A stretch of 64,000 nucleotides of DNA from Cohnella hashimotonis. Lineage in GTDB: Bacteria; Bacillota; Bacilli; Paenibacillales; Paenibacillaceae. Positions 11,057 to 19,701 of this stretch are shown here, in pieces. The stretch covers positions 3,224,001 to 3,288,000 of the forward strand of contig NZ_JAGRPV010000001.1 of the NCBI RefSeq assembly GCF_030014955.1, written 5' to 3'. The position numbers and the translations under genes were made by a program. How positions within the stretch are numbered: position 1 is the stretch's first letter; each line of letters begins with the position of its first letter. Below the pieces are notes generated by a model. The model made no database searches, was not told where the DNA came from, and saw only the letters and a program-made list of their open reading frames with translations.

Positions 11057-11490
11057 AGTCTAAGCTTATCGGTATAGGTGTCTTCGACGAGGTGCGTGTT
11101 AAAGTAGGCGTTCTTGGGCGCATCGGACTCCACGGGCAGGAAAATGCTGATCTGCTCGCTCGGCGAATCTCCGACGCAGGCGACGGAATGGACGACGCCT
11201 GCCGGCACGTGGAACGTATCTCCGGCTTTGTAAAGCGTCCAAGATCCGTCGCGCAGAAGCTTGACCTGGCCCGCCGTAATATGAATAATTTCCGCAACGT
11301 CGTGATAGTGGGGAAGAACGGCGCCGCCAACCCCGATTTTCTCCCACAGCACCGAACTGATCCGAACGCCGAGTTCGTCCGCTTGCGAGGCGTTCACGAT
11401 CTCCCTGTGATAAAGGTGCCAATGGTTGGGCATCAAGCCCCATTCCATTTCGGCTCCGACGATTACCTTCGTTTCCTCCGCTTTGATCAT
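11053..11490 (-). CDS. Small cupin-domain protein
   Basis: A 145-residue single-domain cupin: the metal motif 'LPHYHDVAEIIHITAGQVKLLRDG' (His-x-His plus Glu) and the second motif 'AGDTFHVPAGVVHSVACVGDSP' are intact, so a metal site is likely. The start is the ATG at 11490 with GAAGGAG upstream. It lies between allophanate hydrolase and pucR in an operon for s-triazine-derived nitrogen, with 38 bases before it and a 4-base overlap after it. It is not one of the known pathway enzymes; it might handle an intermediate, act in metal delivery or be a small ligand sensor. The function is open. Confidence 0.8.
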   Translation of the reverse strand: MIKAEETKVIVGAEMEWGLMPNHWHLYHREIVNASQADELGVRISSVLWEKIGVGGAVLPHYHDVAEIIHITAGQVKLLRDGSWTLYKAGDTFHVPAGVVHSVACVGDSPSEQISIFLPVESDAPKNAYFNTHLVEDTYTDKLRL

Positions 11491-11528
11491 GTTATCGTAC
11501 TCCTTCACGGTTTCTTGTTTATTTTCGG

Positions 11529-13298
11529 TCAAACCTTCCTCCAGCTCCCGGCGGCCGTGACATCTTCCGCAGCCGCATCTTGCGACGCGTATGCTTCGCA
11601 TACGAACCCGGGCACCTCGGTTCCGTCCGCCAGCTCGATCTTGCCGATCCCGAGCGGCGCAGGTATGCTTGCGGCAAACCGACCGAACGTATCCAGCGGC
11701 ATCTCCCAAATTTCCAGCTCGATGGACGATCCGCCATGCGCCTGCTTGACGAGTCCCGGCTTGGCGGGGGAGGTCGGCAGTTTGTACAGCTCGTATTTGG
11801 AAGCCGTCTTCTCTTCCTTGACGAACACGGCGCCGTGATCCTTCATTTGCCGCTCAAGCGGGAAACCTCTCATATGCAGTCCGCACACAGCTACAAGTGT
11901 CGTGATCGGCAGTTCTTCAGGGTATCCGGCCGTAGGCCGCTGCGTCTCCCCCGAAGAGCAGGCCCACCGATCGGCGAGGAGCGTCAGCATGTCTTCTCCG
12001 CCCGACGCCGCGAACAGCGTAATCCCGAACGGTACATCCGGCGCGGCTTCCCCAGCCGGAATGGCAATGGCGCACAGGTCGAGCAGATTGCAGTGATTTG
12101 TCCAGCGCCCCATATCGCTATTCGTTTGAATCGGGTCGCGCCTGACCTCGTCGCGGGACCACGTTCCGCCGGCCGTCGGCAGTAGGAGCACGGCGTGTTC
12201 GAGCAGCTTGGCCGCTTCAAGCTTCAACGCCTGTATCCGGTGCATGGCCGTAAAAACCGCAGCGGCATCGTGCCGACCGCCCGAACCGGAGCGCAGCACC
12301 TGCTCCGTCACGGGAAAAGTAACGCCGGGATTCGCCTCTACGAACTCGCCCAACGCCGACCACCGTTCGGCCACCCACGGCCCATCGTAAAGGACGGCGG
12401 CGGCTTCCGCGAACAAGGCATAATCGATCGTTTGTACCTCGATGCCAAGCTGCGCCGCCTTCTCCTCCGCTCGTCGCCAAGCCGCTTCGAACTGCGAAGC
12501 ATAAGGGCCGAAAAACGGCCAGTCTCCGCCGGGAAGCAAAATGCGCCGCGGCAGCTCGGACGGCAGCCGAGCGATCGTTCGGGACCACGGATCCGAAGCG
12601 TCCTGTCCGCGTGCGACCCGGTCGACGCGCATCGCGTCTTCGAGCTCATGCGCGAACACGGTCACGCAGTCGAGGCTGCGGCATGCCGGAACGACGCCGC
12701 GCGTCGGCCACGCCCCGAGGCTCGGCTTCAAGCCGATCAAGCCGTTCAGCGCGGCGGGCACGCGTCCCGATCCCGCGGTGTCGGTGCCGAGCGCGAACGC
12801 GGCATGTCCGCGCGCCACGGCGACGGCCGATCCGGAGCTGGAGCCGCCGCTGATAAGCTCGGGCTTCAGCGCGTTGTGCGTCTCGCCGTAAGGGCTCCTC
12901 GTTCCCACGAGGCCGGTCGCGAATTGGTCCAGATTCGTTTTGCCGAGCGGGATCGCTCCCGCTTCGACCAGTCGTTCAACAACGGAAGCGTGAGCGTCCG
13001 GCGTATAAGCGTATTCAGGACAGCCCGCCGTCGTGGGGATGTTCGCAAGGTCGATATTATCCTTAATGGCAAAGGGGATTCCCCACAGGGGCGCCGATTT
13101 GTCCAATGTATCCAGCTTATTCAGATAAGGCTCGAGCGCTTCGATCTCCGGAGGCGCGATCCAGATATTCATGTCCCGGTCAGCGCGAGCGCGGCGGACG
13201 ATCTCTTCTACGATATCGCGCGGCGTAAGCTCGCCGGCAGCGTATTGTTCCCGCAGCCAGGCTGCGGTCATTCGAAGGGGGAAATCTGCAGCAATCAT
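11529..13298 (-). CDS. atzF: Allophanate hydrolase
   Basis: A 589-residue amidase-signature enzyme that splits allophanate into ammonia and carbon dioxide, the last step of cyanurate/biuret or urea-carboxylase pathways. Lys79 (PFAIKDNID), the glycine/serine motif GGSSSGS at 151-157 and the nucleophile Ser177 (GTDTAGSGR) form the Ser-cisSer-Lys triad. The length includes the C-terminal domain of AtzF-type enzymes (~470-589, 'VAVCGLHMRGFPLERQM...VPGFVCEAYA'), which distinguishes it from ordinary amidases. No urea carboxylase is present, so the supply must come from biuret, made by the biuH product encoded upstream in the operon. Confidence 0.92.
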   Translation of the reverse strand: MIAADFPLRMTAAWLREQYAAGELTPRDIVEEIVRRARADRDMNIWIAPPEIEALEPYLNKLDTLDKSAPLWGIPFAIKDNIDLANIPTTAGCPEYAYTPDAHASVVERLVEAGAIPLGKTNLDQFATGLVGTRSPYGETHNALKPELISGGSSSGSAVAVARGHAAFALGTDTAGSGRVPAALNGLIGLKPSLGAWPTRGVVPACRSLDCVTVFAHELEDAMRVDRVARGQDASDPWSRTIARLPSELPRRILLPGGDWPFFGPYASQFEAAWRRAEEKAAQLGIEVQTIDYALFAEAAAVLYDGPWVAERWSALGEFVEANPGVTFPVTEQVLRSGSGGRHDAAAVFTAMHRIQALKLEAAKLLEHAVLLLPTAGGTWSRDEVRRDPIQTNSDMGRWTNHCNLLDLCAIAIPAGEAAPDVPFGITLFAASGGEDMLTLLADRWACSSGETQRPTAGYPEELPITTLVAVCGLHMRGFPLERQMKDHGAVFVKEEKTASKYELYKLPTSPAKPGLVKQAHGGSSIELEIWEMPLDTFGRFAASIPAPLGIGKIELADGTEVPGFVCEAYASQDAAAEDVTAAGSWRKV

Positions 13299-13355
13299 GA
13301 TCGGCGTTTCCTCCTTGTCGCTTGCTATCGTCTCTTTGTTCTTAAGGCCGCAGCG

Positions 13356-14432
13356 CTATGCATTCGCGCGCCGGAAAATGACGGCTACAGGTCCTCCGCC
13401 AGCCGGGCCTTGATGCTCGGCACCGCCGGAGACGTAGATCATCGGGTCGCCGACGATCGATGCCAGCACGGCTCCTACGGCCGCTCTCGCATGACGCGTA
13501 TGGTTAATATCCGAATCGTTAAGCATGGTATGTCTGCGGCCGCGGACAAGTCCGGTCGGATCGGCTTCGGCCTTGGCGAGCACCTGTACGACCTCCGCGC
13601 CGGGATTGTCAGCAAGCATCGCGAGCAGCGGCTTCGCGTCGATCGCGTCGGCCATGACGCCATGGCTCATGTACAAATCGCCGCTTGCTTGCGCCGAGTT
13701 GCCGAACACGATTACTTCGCAGTAGTCGAGCTCGCTTCCCGACGACGTGGACGCGACTTCGCTGTACTTGTCCCACGACTGGCACACATCTTCATCGCTT
13801 ATCTCCGCGAGATCAATCTCTCCGAGCGCGACGGCCGCGCCAAGCGCGGAAGCCCCGCGGGAATACCCCATCGACTTGTACGTATCGTCTACCGCGACTT
13901 CGGCTCCCCGTGCACGGGCGTTCGCCATGTCGGTGTCCGTCAGCAGCGGACATTTGATCTGCACGAAGTGCACGTCGGCAGCCGCTTCGATGCGCGCCTC
14001 CGCCATGGCCCGGCTAACGGCAGCCGATACTTCAACGATCTGCGCGGAGCGCCCGAGCTCTTCCGGCAGGAAGCGCCGGGTATGCGCAACGCCGACCGCA
14101 AGCGACTTCGAGCCGATAGAAGCCGTTGCAGTCTCCGACGTTTCCGAGCGGCTAATGACCGTAAAGTGCGGGGCGAGCACGCCTTCCGTGCCGCCAGACA
14201 TTATGAAGGAGATGCGGTCCGCCGCTTCTGCTCCGATGAGTCCGGCAAAAAATCCGCGAAGAGATTGAACCGCGTATCCTCTCGTAAAATCGTTGACGCA
14301 GCCGTTGCCTTCGGTTTTTCCAAGGACCGCGATCACCTGCGACGGATGAATCCTTCCTTCTTCGATATAAGCCCGCAACGATCCGATATCGCTTGGAGAA
14401 GCTGCGGGCACGCGTACGACCGAGATGTTCAT
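13356..14432 (-). CDS. atzD: Cyanuric acid amidohydrolase
   Basis: A 358-residue ring-opening amidohydrolase with threefold internal repeats. Three Lys/Ser pairs fall where AtzD has them: Lys39 (VLGKTEGNG), Lys160 (VQIKCPLL) and Lys287 (VLAKAEADP); Ser79 (IMSGGTEG), Ser230/231 (ASTSSGSE) and Ser335 (YVSGGAEH). The closing '[15 protein letters not shown]' is typical. Family members act on cyanuric acid (to carboxybiuret, which decarboxylates to biuret) or on barbiturate. Barbiturase cannot be excluded by eye, but cotranscription with biuret and allophanate hydrolases argues for cyanuric acid. It overlaps the permease gene by 4 bases. Confidence 0.92.
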   Translation of the reverse strand: MNISVVRVPAASPSDIGSLRAYIEEGRIHPSQVIAVLGKTEGNGCVNDFTRGYAVQSLRGFFAGLIGAEAADRISFIMSGGTEGVLAPHFTVISRSETSETATASIGSKSLAVGVAHTRRFLPEELGRSAQIVEVSAAVSRAMAEARIEAAADVHFVQIKCPLLTDTDMANARARGAEVAVDDTYKSMGYSRGASALGAAVALGEIDLAEISDEDVCQSWDKYSEVASTSSGSELDYCEVIVFGNSAQASGDLYMSHGVMADAIDAKPLLAMLADNPGAEVVQVLAKAEADPTGLVRGRRHTMLNDSDINHTRHARAAVGAVLASIVGDPMIYVSGGAEHQGPAGGGPVAVIFRRANA

Positions 14433-15181
14433 GCCTCATCCACCTTCTGCCAGAAAATGACCTTTTTTTCGACGGCTGCGATAATGCCGAACAAGATAAG
14501 CCCTGCAACCGCAGCTGCCGCGATTGCGGAAAACATAATCGGCGTATCCAAATGATAAGAAGACAAGAGCACCAAATATCCGAGTCCTTTATTCGAGCCG
14601 ACGAATTCTCCAACGATGGCGCCAACGATCGCAAGCGAGCTGGAAATTTTGAGCGCGGACAGGACATAGGGAAGACTCGTCGGCAGCCGCAGCTTCCAGA
14701 AAATCTCCGCCTTTGTTCCTTTATAGGCCGAAAACAGCTCCCATGCTTCGTGCTCGACCGCTTTTAAACCTTTAACGCTATTAACGAGTATGGGAAAAAA
14801 ACAAATAATCATGGACGCGGCCACTTTGGACCAATAGCCGGTTCCCAGCCAGATGACGAGCAGCGGGGCAAGCGCTACGACCGGCGTCGTCTTGAGCGCG
14901 ATCGCCAGCGGAAATATGCCTTTCTCGGCCGGACGGGAATGGACGAACAGAATCGCCGTCAGGAATCCCAGCACGTTGGCGAGCAGAAACCCGAGTACCG
15001 CCTCGTACAGGGTCACGCCCATATTGCGCAGCAGTTCGCCGTCGATAACCTTGGCAATGTCCGAGGGGGCCGGAAGCAGATAAAGCGGAATGTCGAAAAT
15101 CCGGACGACGGCTTCCCAGATCAAAATCAAGCCGACGGCGAAGGCGATGGGATACAGAATGTCCTTGAATTTGGTCGTCAT
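14429..15181 (-). CDS. ABC transporter permease (SsuC/TauC type)
   Basis: A 250-residue inner-membrane permease with six predicted helices and the BPD_transp_1 EAA region '[56 protein letters not shown]' in the second half. The subfamily (SsuC/TauC/NMT1-linked) imports small N- or S-containing organics such as sulfonates, thiamine precursors, nitriles and pyrimidines. It overlaps both the ATPase gene (ATGA, 4 bases) and atzD (ATGA, 4 bases), which ties transport to ring cleavage. The likely substrate is cyanuric acid and/or biuret. Confidence 0.88.
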   Translation of the reverse strand: MTTKFKDILYPIAFAVGLILIWEAVVRIFDIPLYLLPAPSDIAKVIDGELLRNMGVTLYEAVLGFLLANVLGFLTAILFVHSRPAEKGIFPLAIALKTTPVVALAPLLVIWLGTGYWSKVAASMIICFFPILVNSVKGLKAVEHEAWELFSAYKGTKAEIFWKLRLPTSLPYVLSALKISSSLAIVGAIVGEFVGSNKGLGYLVLLSSYHLDTPIMFSAIAAAAVAGLILFGIIAAVEKKVIFWQKVDEA

Positions 15182-16005
15182 AGCGCCTTCACCTGCTTTC
15201 GAATTTCCCTGACCGTGCTTAAAAATTCCGGGAGCTCTTGCATATCCGCCTCGCGCGGGTGGGACAACGGCACGTTCACGATGTCTTGGACCTTGGCCGG
15301 TCGCGGCGACATCATGACGATCCGGTCCGACATGAGCACGGATTCCTGGATCGAGTGGGTGACCATGACGACCGTGTTGAGTCCCGTGTCAGGATTGGCC
15401 CACAGGCGGAGAAGCTCGATGTTGAGCTTCTCCCTCGTGAATTCGTCCAGTGCGCCGAACGGTTCGTCCATCAGCAGGACTGACGGATCTGCCGCAAGCG
15501 CTCTGGCGATCGCGATCCGCTGCTGCATGCCACCGCTCAGCTGCTGCGGAAAGTGGTTGCGGAAGTCGGTCAATCCGACGAGCTCCAGCGACCACTCCGC
15601 TTTCTCGCGGCGTTCGGCCTTCGATTGCTTGGCGCGCTGGGGTCCGATGCTAAGCGGCAGCTCGATGTTTTGAATCGCGGTTTGCCAGGGCATCAGCACC
15701 GGCTTCTGAAAGACGATGCCGATCTCTTCCCGGGGCACGTGATGCACGATCCCGCCGCCCTGATCGGGCGACAGAAGTCCGAGGATGAGCCGGAGCAGCG
15801 TCGACTTGCCGCAGCCGCTCGGACCGAGAATAGACAGGAACTCTCCGCGCTGGATATCGAGAGACACCTGATTCAATACGCGTACTTGGCCGAACGTCAG
15901 CGAGCAGTCTTTTATGGAAATGGCATTGGCATTTATGCCCGGTTTGGCGTTGGAGCCAGTGGCGCGTTCTCTGGCAGACCCGGCGATGCTATGAATGGCC
16001 GCCAT
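15178..16005 (-). CDS. ABC transporter ATP-binding protein (SsuB/TauB type)
   Basis: A 275-residue ATPase with Walker A GPSGCGKST, signature LSGGMQQRIAIARAL, Walker B LLMDEPFGALD and the switch His in VTHSIQES. It energises the neighbouring permease. The ATG at 16005 (MAAIHSIAG) is chosen for its AAAGGAGAG site; the open frame extends into the SBP gene. An unusual N-terminal ~25-residue tail before the ABC domain is retained. The gene follows the substrate-binding protein by 14 bases. Confidence 0.9.
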   Translation of the reverse strand: MAAIHSIAGSARERATGSNAKPGINANAISIKDCSLTFGQVRVLNQVSLDIQRGEFLSILGPSGCGKSTLLRLILGLLSPDQGGGIVHHVPREEIGIVFQKPVLMPWQTAIQNIELPLSIGPQRAKQSKAERREKAEWSLELVGLTDFRNHFPQQLSGGMQQRIAIARALAADPSVLLMDEPFGALDEFTREKLNIELLRLWANPDTGLNTVVMVTHSIQESVLMSDRIVMMSPRPAKVQDIVNVPLSHPREADMQELPEFLSTVREIRKQVKAL

Positions 16006-16019
16006 CGGCAATCTCTCCT

Positions 16020-17108
16020 TTATTGTTGAATGAATTCGTTCGTGAAGGCTGCGGGCAGGTCCTGCTTCTTCTTCAGGAAGCCGATGTCGATCAGGCTGTC
16101 TTGCAGCGTGCTCCATTCCGACTCTTCCATCAAGCCGAGCGAGCCCTTGTCGGCTTCGAGCAGCGGGATGCTGGCGTTCATCATTTTCGTCTCGTGCTCA
16201 ATATTGAGCTGGTCGCCATACTGGACGGTCACTTGCGCAGCTTCGTCCGGATGGTTGATCGCATAATCCCAACCCTTCATCGTCGCCTGCACGAAGCCTT
16301 TGACGGTCTCGGGATCCTTCTTAATCATTTTCTCGGTCGTGAACAGCGTATCCGCGTAGAAATTAATGCCGTAATCGCTCGGATAGATCACGTTCACTTC
16401 CTGACCTTGCTCCTGAGCCGCGATGACTTCATTGATCACGTAGCCCGGCCAAGCTTTGACCTGTCCCGTAAGCAGCGGGCTGAGATCGTATTTGACGGGC
16501 ATCTCGCTGATCGATTTGGCTTTGATGCCTGCTTTATTGACCATGGCCCGGTAAGTGAGCTCCTCGTTGCCGCCGAGCTTGACGCCGACTTTTTGACCTT
16601 CGAGATCCTTCATCGACGTAATGCCGGAGCTTTTAAGCGTGAACAGCACGAACGGAGACGAGCGATAAATGACGGACAAGGCGACGACCGGCGCTCCTTT
16701 TTCGCGGGACATGAGAATCTGATCCGCCCCCGTTACGCCGAAGTCTTCGCTTCCCGAAGACACCATTTGCACGGACGGAAAGTCCGAGCCGCCCGGACGG
16801 ATATCTACGTCGAGACCGGCGTCTTTGTAGTACCCTTTCTCCTTGGCGATATAGAAACCGGCAAACTGGGCTTGATTGATCCATTTCAGCCGAACGACTA
16901 CTTTTTTCAGGTCCTTTGTGCCGGCATCCGCGCTTGCTGTCGAAGCTGCCGCTGACGTCGCTGCCGTTGCCGACGGAGCCGCATCGCCAGCCCCCGATTG
17001 ATTGCTGCCGCCTGCGCTGTTGCCGGCGGTATTGCTGCCGCAACCTGCAATCGCCACTACAGAAGATAACAAAAGCACGGACATCCATTTCCCATTCACT
17101 TTACGCAT
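16020..17108 (-). CDS. ABC transporter substrate-binding lipoprotein (NMT1/SsuA type)
   Basis: A 362-residue secreted lipoprotein: charged N-terminus, hydrophobic core and lipobox AIAGC with the acylated Cys at 23, then a low-complexity Ser/Ala/Gly linker and a two-lobed NMT1/THI5-like domain ('VVRLKWINQAQFAGFYIAKEKGYYKDAGLDVDIRPGGSDFPSVQMVSSGSEDFGVTGADQI...'). Relatives bind pyrimidine precursors, riboflavin precursors or nitrogenous heterocycles. Its position directly after biuH and before the ATPase/permease genes makes it the specificity component for the operon's triazine-derived substrate. Confidence 0.88.
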   Translation of the reverse strand: MRKVNGKWMSVLLLSSVVAIAGCGSNTAGNSAGGSNQSGAGDAAPSATAATSAAASTASADAGTKDLKKVVVRLKWINQAQFAGFYIAKEKGYYKDAGLDVDIRPGGSDFPSVQMVSSGSEDFGVTGADQILMSREKGAPVVALSVIYRSSPFVLFTLKSSGITSMKDLEGQKVGVKLGGNEELTYRAMVNKAGIKAKSISEMPVKYDLSPLLTGQVKAWPGYVINEVIAAQEQGQEVNVIYPSDYGINFYADTLFTTEKMIKKDPETVKGFVQATMKGWDYAINHPDEAAQVTVQYGDQLNIEHETKMMNASIPLLEADKGSLGLMEESEWSTLQDSLIDIGFLKKKQDLPAAFTNEFIQQ

Positions 17109-17132
17109 TTTCCCATTCCCCCATTTTCCTGT

Positions 17133-17816
17133 TTATAAAGATTCCAAAGCTTTGATCAGCTTGCCGGAATCGGACACGCTGCCGAACACGCCGCCTTGCA
17201 TCTGCACCATATGAAGCGCCGCTTCATGATTGGACGGATCGGTCGCTCCCGTGCAATCCTCTAAAATGAGGCATTCATAGCCGCGATCGTTCGCTTCGCG
17301 CATCGTCGTATGAACGCAAACATCGGTAGTGATTCCCGTTAGAATGAGATGCGTGATACCGCGGGTCTTCAGGATCAAGTCCAGGTCAGTGGCATAAAAG
17401 CTCCCCTTACCCGGCTTGTCGATGACCGGTTCTTCCGGCAGCGGCGCAAGCTCGGGAATGATCTCCCAGCCCGGCTCTCCCCGCACCAGGATTCGACCCA
17501 TCGGTCCTGCAGAGCCGATTTCGGCCCCTGCCTGCCGGCTTCTCCAACGTTTGTTCGCCGGCAGATCCGATAGATCCGGTCTGTGACCCTCTCTCGTATG
17601 AATGACCGTAAACCCCGGTATTTCTCTGACTCTCTCAAGCAGCCGCGAGATCGGCCCGATCGTCCTTGCGGTTAACGACAGATCGTAACCCATCTGTTCG
17701 ACGTAGCCGCCTTTGCCGCAGAAGTCGGTTTGCATATCGATAATCAAAAGCGCTGTTTTGTTCGGTTGAATCTTGCCGTCATAGGGCCACGCATAAGGTG
17801 TCGCTTCTACCGTCAT
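17133..17816 (-). CDS. biuH: Biuret amidohydrolase (isochorismatase-like cysteine hydrolase)
   Basis: A 227-residue cysteine hydrolase with the Asp-Lys-Cys triad of the isochorismatase-like superfamily: Asp27 ([10 protein letters not shown]), Lys134 ([15 protein letters not shown]) and Cys167 ([11 protein letters not shown]), and the cis-peptide-type 'TGITTDV'. The '[35 protein letters not shown]' start is very like characterised BiuH enzymes, which turn biuret into allophanate and ammonia. As first gene of an operon that also makes biuret (AtzD) and consumes allophanate (AtzF), the assignment is well supported by context. AGGAGG precedes the ATG. Confidence 0.9.
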   Translation of the reverse strand: MTVEATPYAWPYDGKIQPNKTALLIIDMQTDFCGKGGYVEQMGYDLSLTARTIGPISRLLERVREIPGFTVIHTREGHRPDLSDLPANKRWRSRQAGAEIGSAGPMGRILVRGEPGWEIIPELAPLPEEPVIDKPGKGSFYATDLDLILKTRGITHLILTGITTDVCVHTTMREANDRGYECLILEDCTGATDPSNHEAALHMVQMQGGVFGSVSDSGKLIKALESL

Positions 17817-17863
17817 GTCAGGTCCTCCTGTCTATCAAGTCTGTTTCCTTTGTATTGTGTCAC

Positions 17864-17888
17864 ATTATATCACGCTAAATAAGCGATA
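17864..17888 (-). promoter_or_regulatory. biuH promoter -10 box with overlapping imperfect palindrome
   Basis: On the minus strand a perfect TATAAT (17864-17869) sits about 50 bases upstream of the biuH ATG with no good -35 element. Directly overlapping and upstream is an imperfect inverted repeat, TATCGCT-TATTT-AGCG-(T)-GATA. A weak -35 plus an adjacent palindrome fits a promoter needing an activator, plausibly the PucR protein of the operon or a nitrogen regulator. The rest of 17817-18118 is AT-rich and without an open frame. Confidence 0.5.
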
Positions 17889-18118
17889 TCTTTGTTATTA
17901 TTCCAATATTATTTGCACTATACTTGTAAAAATCACTAAACTAGCGACTTGAATAACTTTTTGTGTCATTTATATGTAATATATTGAGTCATTCGCTAGC
18001 GATCCGACAATAAAGAGAACGTTAACTTTCTAAGCTATCCGGTTAGGCTATGAAACTTTTTCCAAAAGGACGGCGTCTAAACCAAGAAGCGGTAGAACAA
18101 TATGGATGAGGTGTAAAT

Positions 18119-19633
18119 TTGAAAAAGGTTGGCTTCTTTGCGATGCTCGCAGCTCTCATTTTTTGTCTGTCGTTTGCAGGACAAGCACGCGCCCAAACTT
18201 CCGGGGCTACCATCGTACTGGACGGTCAAGCATTGTCGCTCCAGAAAAAAGACAAGGTCGAGATTATTAAAGGCAGCGTCATGGTCCCTCTCCGCGTCAT
18301 TGCCGAGAATCTGGCTCTGCTGGTGAGCTGGAATCAGCAAAAAGCGCAGGTCAAAATTTTGACTGGAACCGGCGACATCGAGCTGACGATCGGTCGTATG
18401 ACCGCCAGCGTCGGCGGCGCCGAGTTGAAGCTGAATGCCGCTCCAGTCAATCGATCGGGCACCACGCTCGTGCCGCTGCGCTTCATCGGGGAAGCTGCAG
18501 GGTTTGAGGTGGGCTGGGACAATACGAAGAAGGTCGTGACTTTGGCTTCGTCCGAAGCTTCACAACCTACGCCGACGCCGGCAGCTTCGCCAACGCCGAT
18601 ACCGTCTTCGCCTGCTTCACCGACACCAACGCCAGCGCTGTCGCCGACACCATCTCCGGGAACGACGCCGACGCCCGCTGCTTCTCCATCCCCCGTTTCA
18701 GGAGGACAGATCAAGGGCATCGGCTGGAGCGATGACCGATTGGCGATCTCGTTCGTCGGAAGTCTGGTTCCGAAAACGTACGCCGCCTCCGATCCCGCGA
18801 GCATCGTCGTTGAACTGCCGAAAACATCGTTCGATCCTGCATTCGCGTCGATTCAGAACTTTGATGCAGCTGCGCAATCCGGCGCGTTTGCCGTAACGGA
18901 TAGTTCAAATGCATCTCGGGTGAAGTATGCGGTGACCGATATCGCCGCCCAGACCATCGCGATTACAATAGAGCTGACCGGGAACAAGACCTTTACCACC
19001 TACCAGGAAGCCGACTTTGAGACGAGCGTGTTCGTGATCGATCTTAGAACGTCTGCCGTGCCGACACCTACGCCAGCCATTCCGGACAACGGCAAAAAGA
19101 TCGTCGTCATCGATCCGGGTCATGGCGACGGCGACCCCGGAGGCGTAGGCGCGACCAATAAGCTGGAAAAGAATTTCAACTTGTCGCTGGCGCTTAAAGT
19201 AGAAAGCTTGCTGCTGAACGAGCCAGCCTTCCAGGTTCTTATGACGCGTCGCGACGACACCTTTGTCCCGCGGCCTGAACGCGCCTCGCTTGCCAATGCC
19301 GCAAACGCCGATGCCTTCGTATCGATTCACGCCAACATCGCGGAGGGCAAGCCGACTGTGCGAGGCACGGAGACTTATTATTATAAAAATAGCGGTAAAG
19401 GCTTGGCGGACATTATGCACAAGCATGTACTGAGCGCTACCGGCTTCACTGACCGCAAGGTCAAGAACGCGAATTACCAGGTGCTGCGCGAGACGACGAT
19501 GCCCGCCACGCTGCTCGAAGTCGGTTTTCTGTCCAATGCGACGGAAGAATCGATCCTGTTCAGCGACAGCTTCCAGAACCGGGTCGCACAAGCGATCGTT
19601 GACGGGCTAAAGGAATACTTCGGCGTGAAATAA
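18119..19633 (+). CDS. N-acetylmuramoyl-L-alanine amidase with copper-amine-oxidase-like and AMIN domains
   Basis: A 504-residue secreted wall hydrolase cleaving the amide between MurNAc and the stem peptide. Signal peptide 1-25 (cleavage near AQA/RAQ), a copper-amine-oxidase-N-like domain (~30-143, 'VPLRVIAENLALLVSWNQQ' and 'VPLRFIGEAAGFEVGWDNT' repeats), a Pro/Thr/Ser linker (~149-195), an AMIN domain (~197-311) and an Amidase_3 domain (326-504) with Zn ligands His335 (DPGHGDGDPGG), Glu350 and His404 (SIHAN) and catalytic Glu467 (LLEVGFLSN). It starts with TTG behind GAGGTG. Strongly typical of Paenibacillaceae; acts in wall remodelling. Confidence 0.93.
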   Translation: MKKVGFFAMLAALIFCLSFAGQARAQTSGATIVLDGQALSLQKKDKVEIIKGSVMVPLRVIAENLALLVSWNQQKAQVKILTGTGDIELTIGRMTASVGGAELKLNAAPVNRSGTTLVPLRFIGEAAGFEVGWDNTKKVVTLASSEASQPTPTPAASPTPIPSSPASPTPTPALSPTPSPGTTPTPAASPSPVSGGQIKGIGWSDDRLAISFVGSLVPKTYAASDPASIVVELPKTSFDPAFASIQNFDAAAQSGAFAVTDSSNASRVKYAVTDIAAQTIAITIELTGNKTFTTYQEADFETSVFVIDLRTSAVPTPTPAIPDNGKKIVVIDPGHGDGDPGGVGATNKLEKNFNLSLALKVESLLLNEPAFQVLMTRRDDTFVPRPERASLANAANADAFVSIHANIAEGKPTVRGTETYYYKNSGKGLADIMHKHVLSATGFTDRKVKNANYQVLRETTMPATLLEVGFLSNATEESILFSDSFQNRVAQAIVDGLKEYFGVK

Positions 19634-19651
19634 ACACTTAGGCATTAAAAA

Positions 19652-19674
19652 AAGCCCGCGATTTTCGCGGGCTT
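19652..19674. terminator. Bidirectional terminator between amidase and L,D-transpeptidase genes
   Basis: AAGCCCGCGA and TCGCGGGCTT form a perfect 10-bp stem with a 3-base loop. The A-run on the left makes a 7-base U-tract for the minus-strand gene at 19702; in the plus direction the tail is short (TTCAATT). Confidence 0.85.
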
Positions 19675-19701
19675 CAATTCATTTTACAGCTGGTATGCCA
19701 T

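Noticed and set aside
12195..14555. 786-codon open frame on the plus strand
   Set aside because: It is antisense to atzF and atzD, is Arg-rich as expected for a shadow of GC-rich genes, and has no ribosome binding site or domain.
18050..18118. c-di-GMP-I riboswitch before the amidase gene
   Set aside because: The conserved GCAAACC, tetraloop/receptor and GGGACGCAAAGCC elements are absent; only a generic pairing remains.
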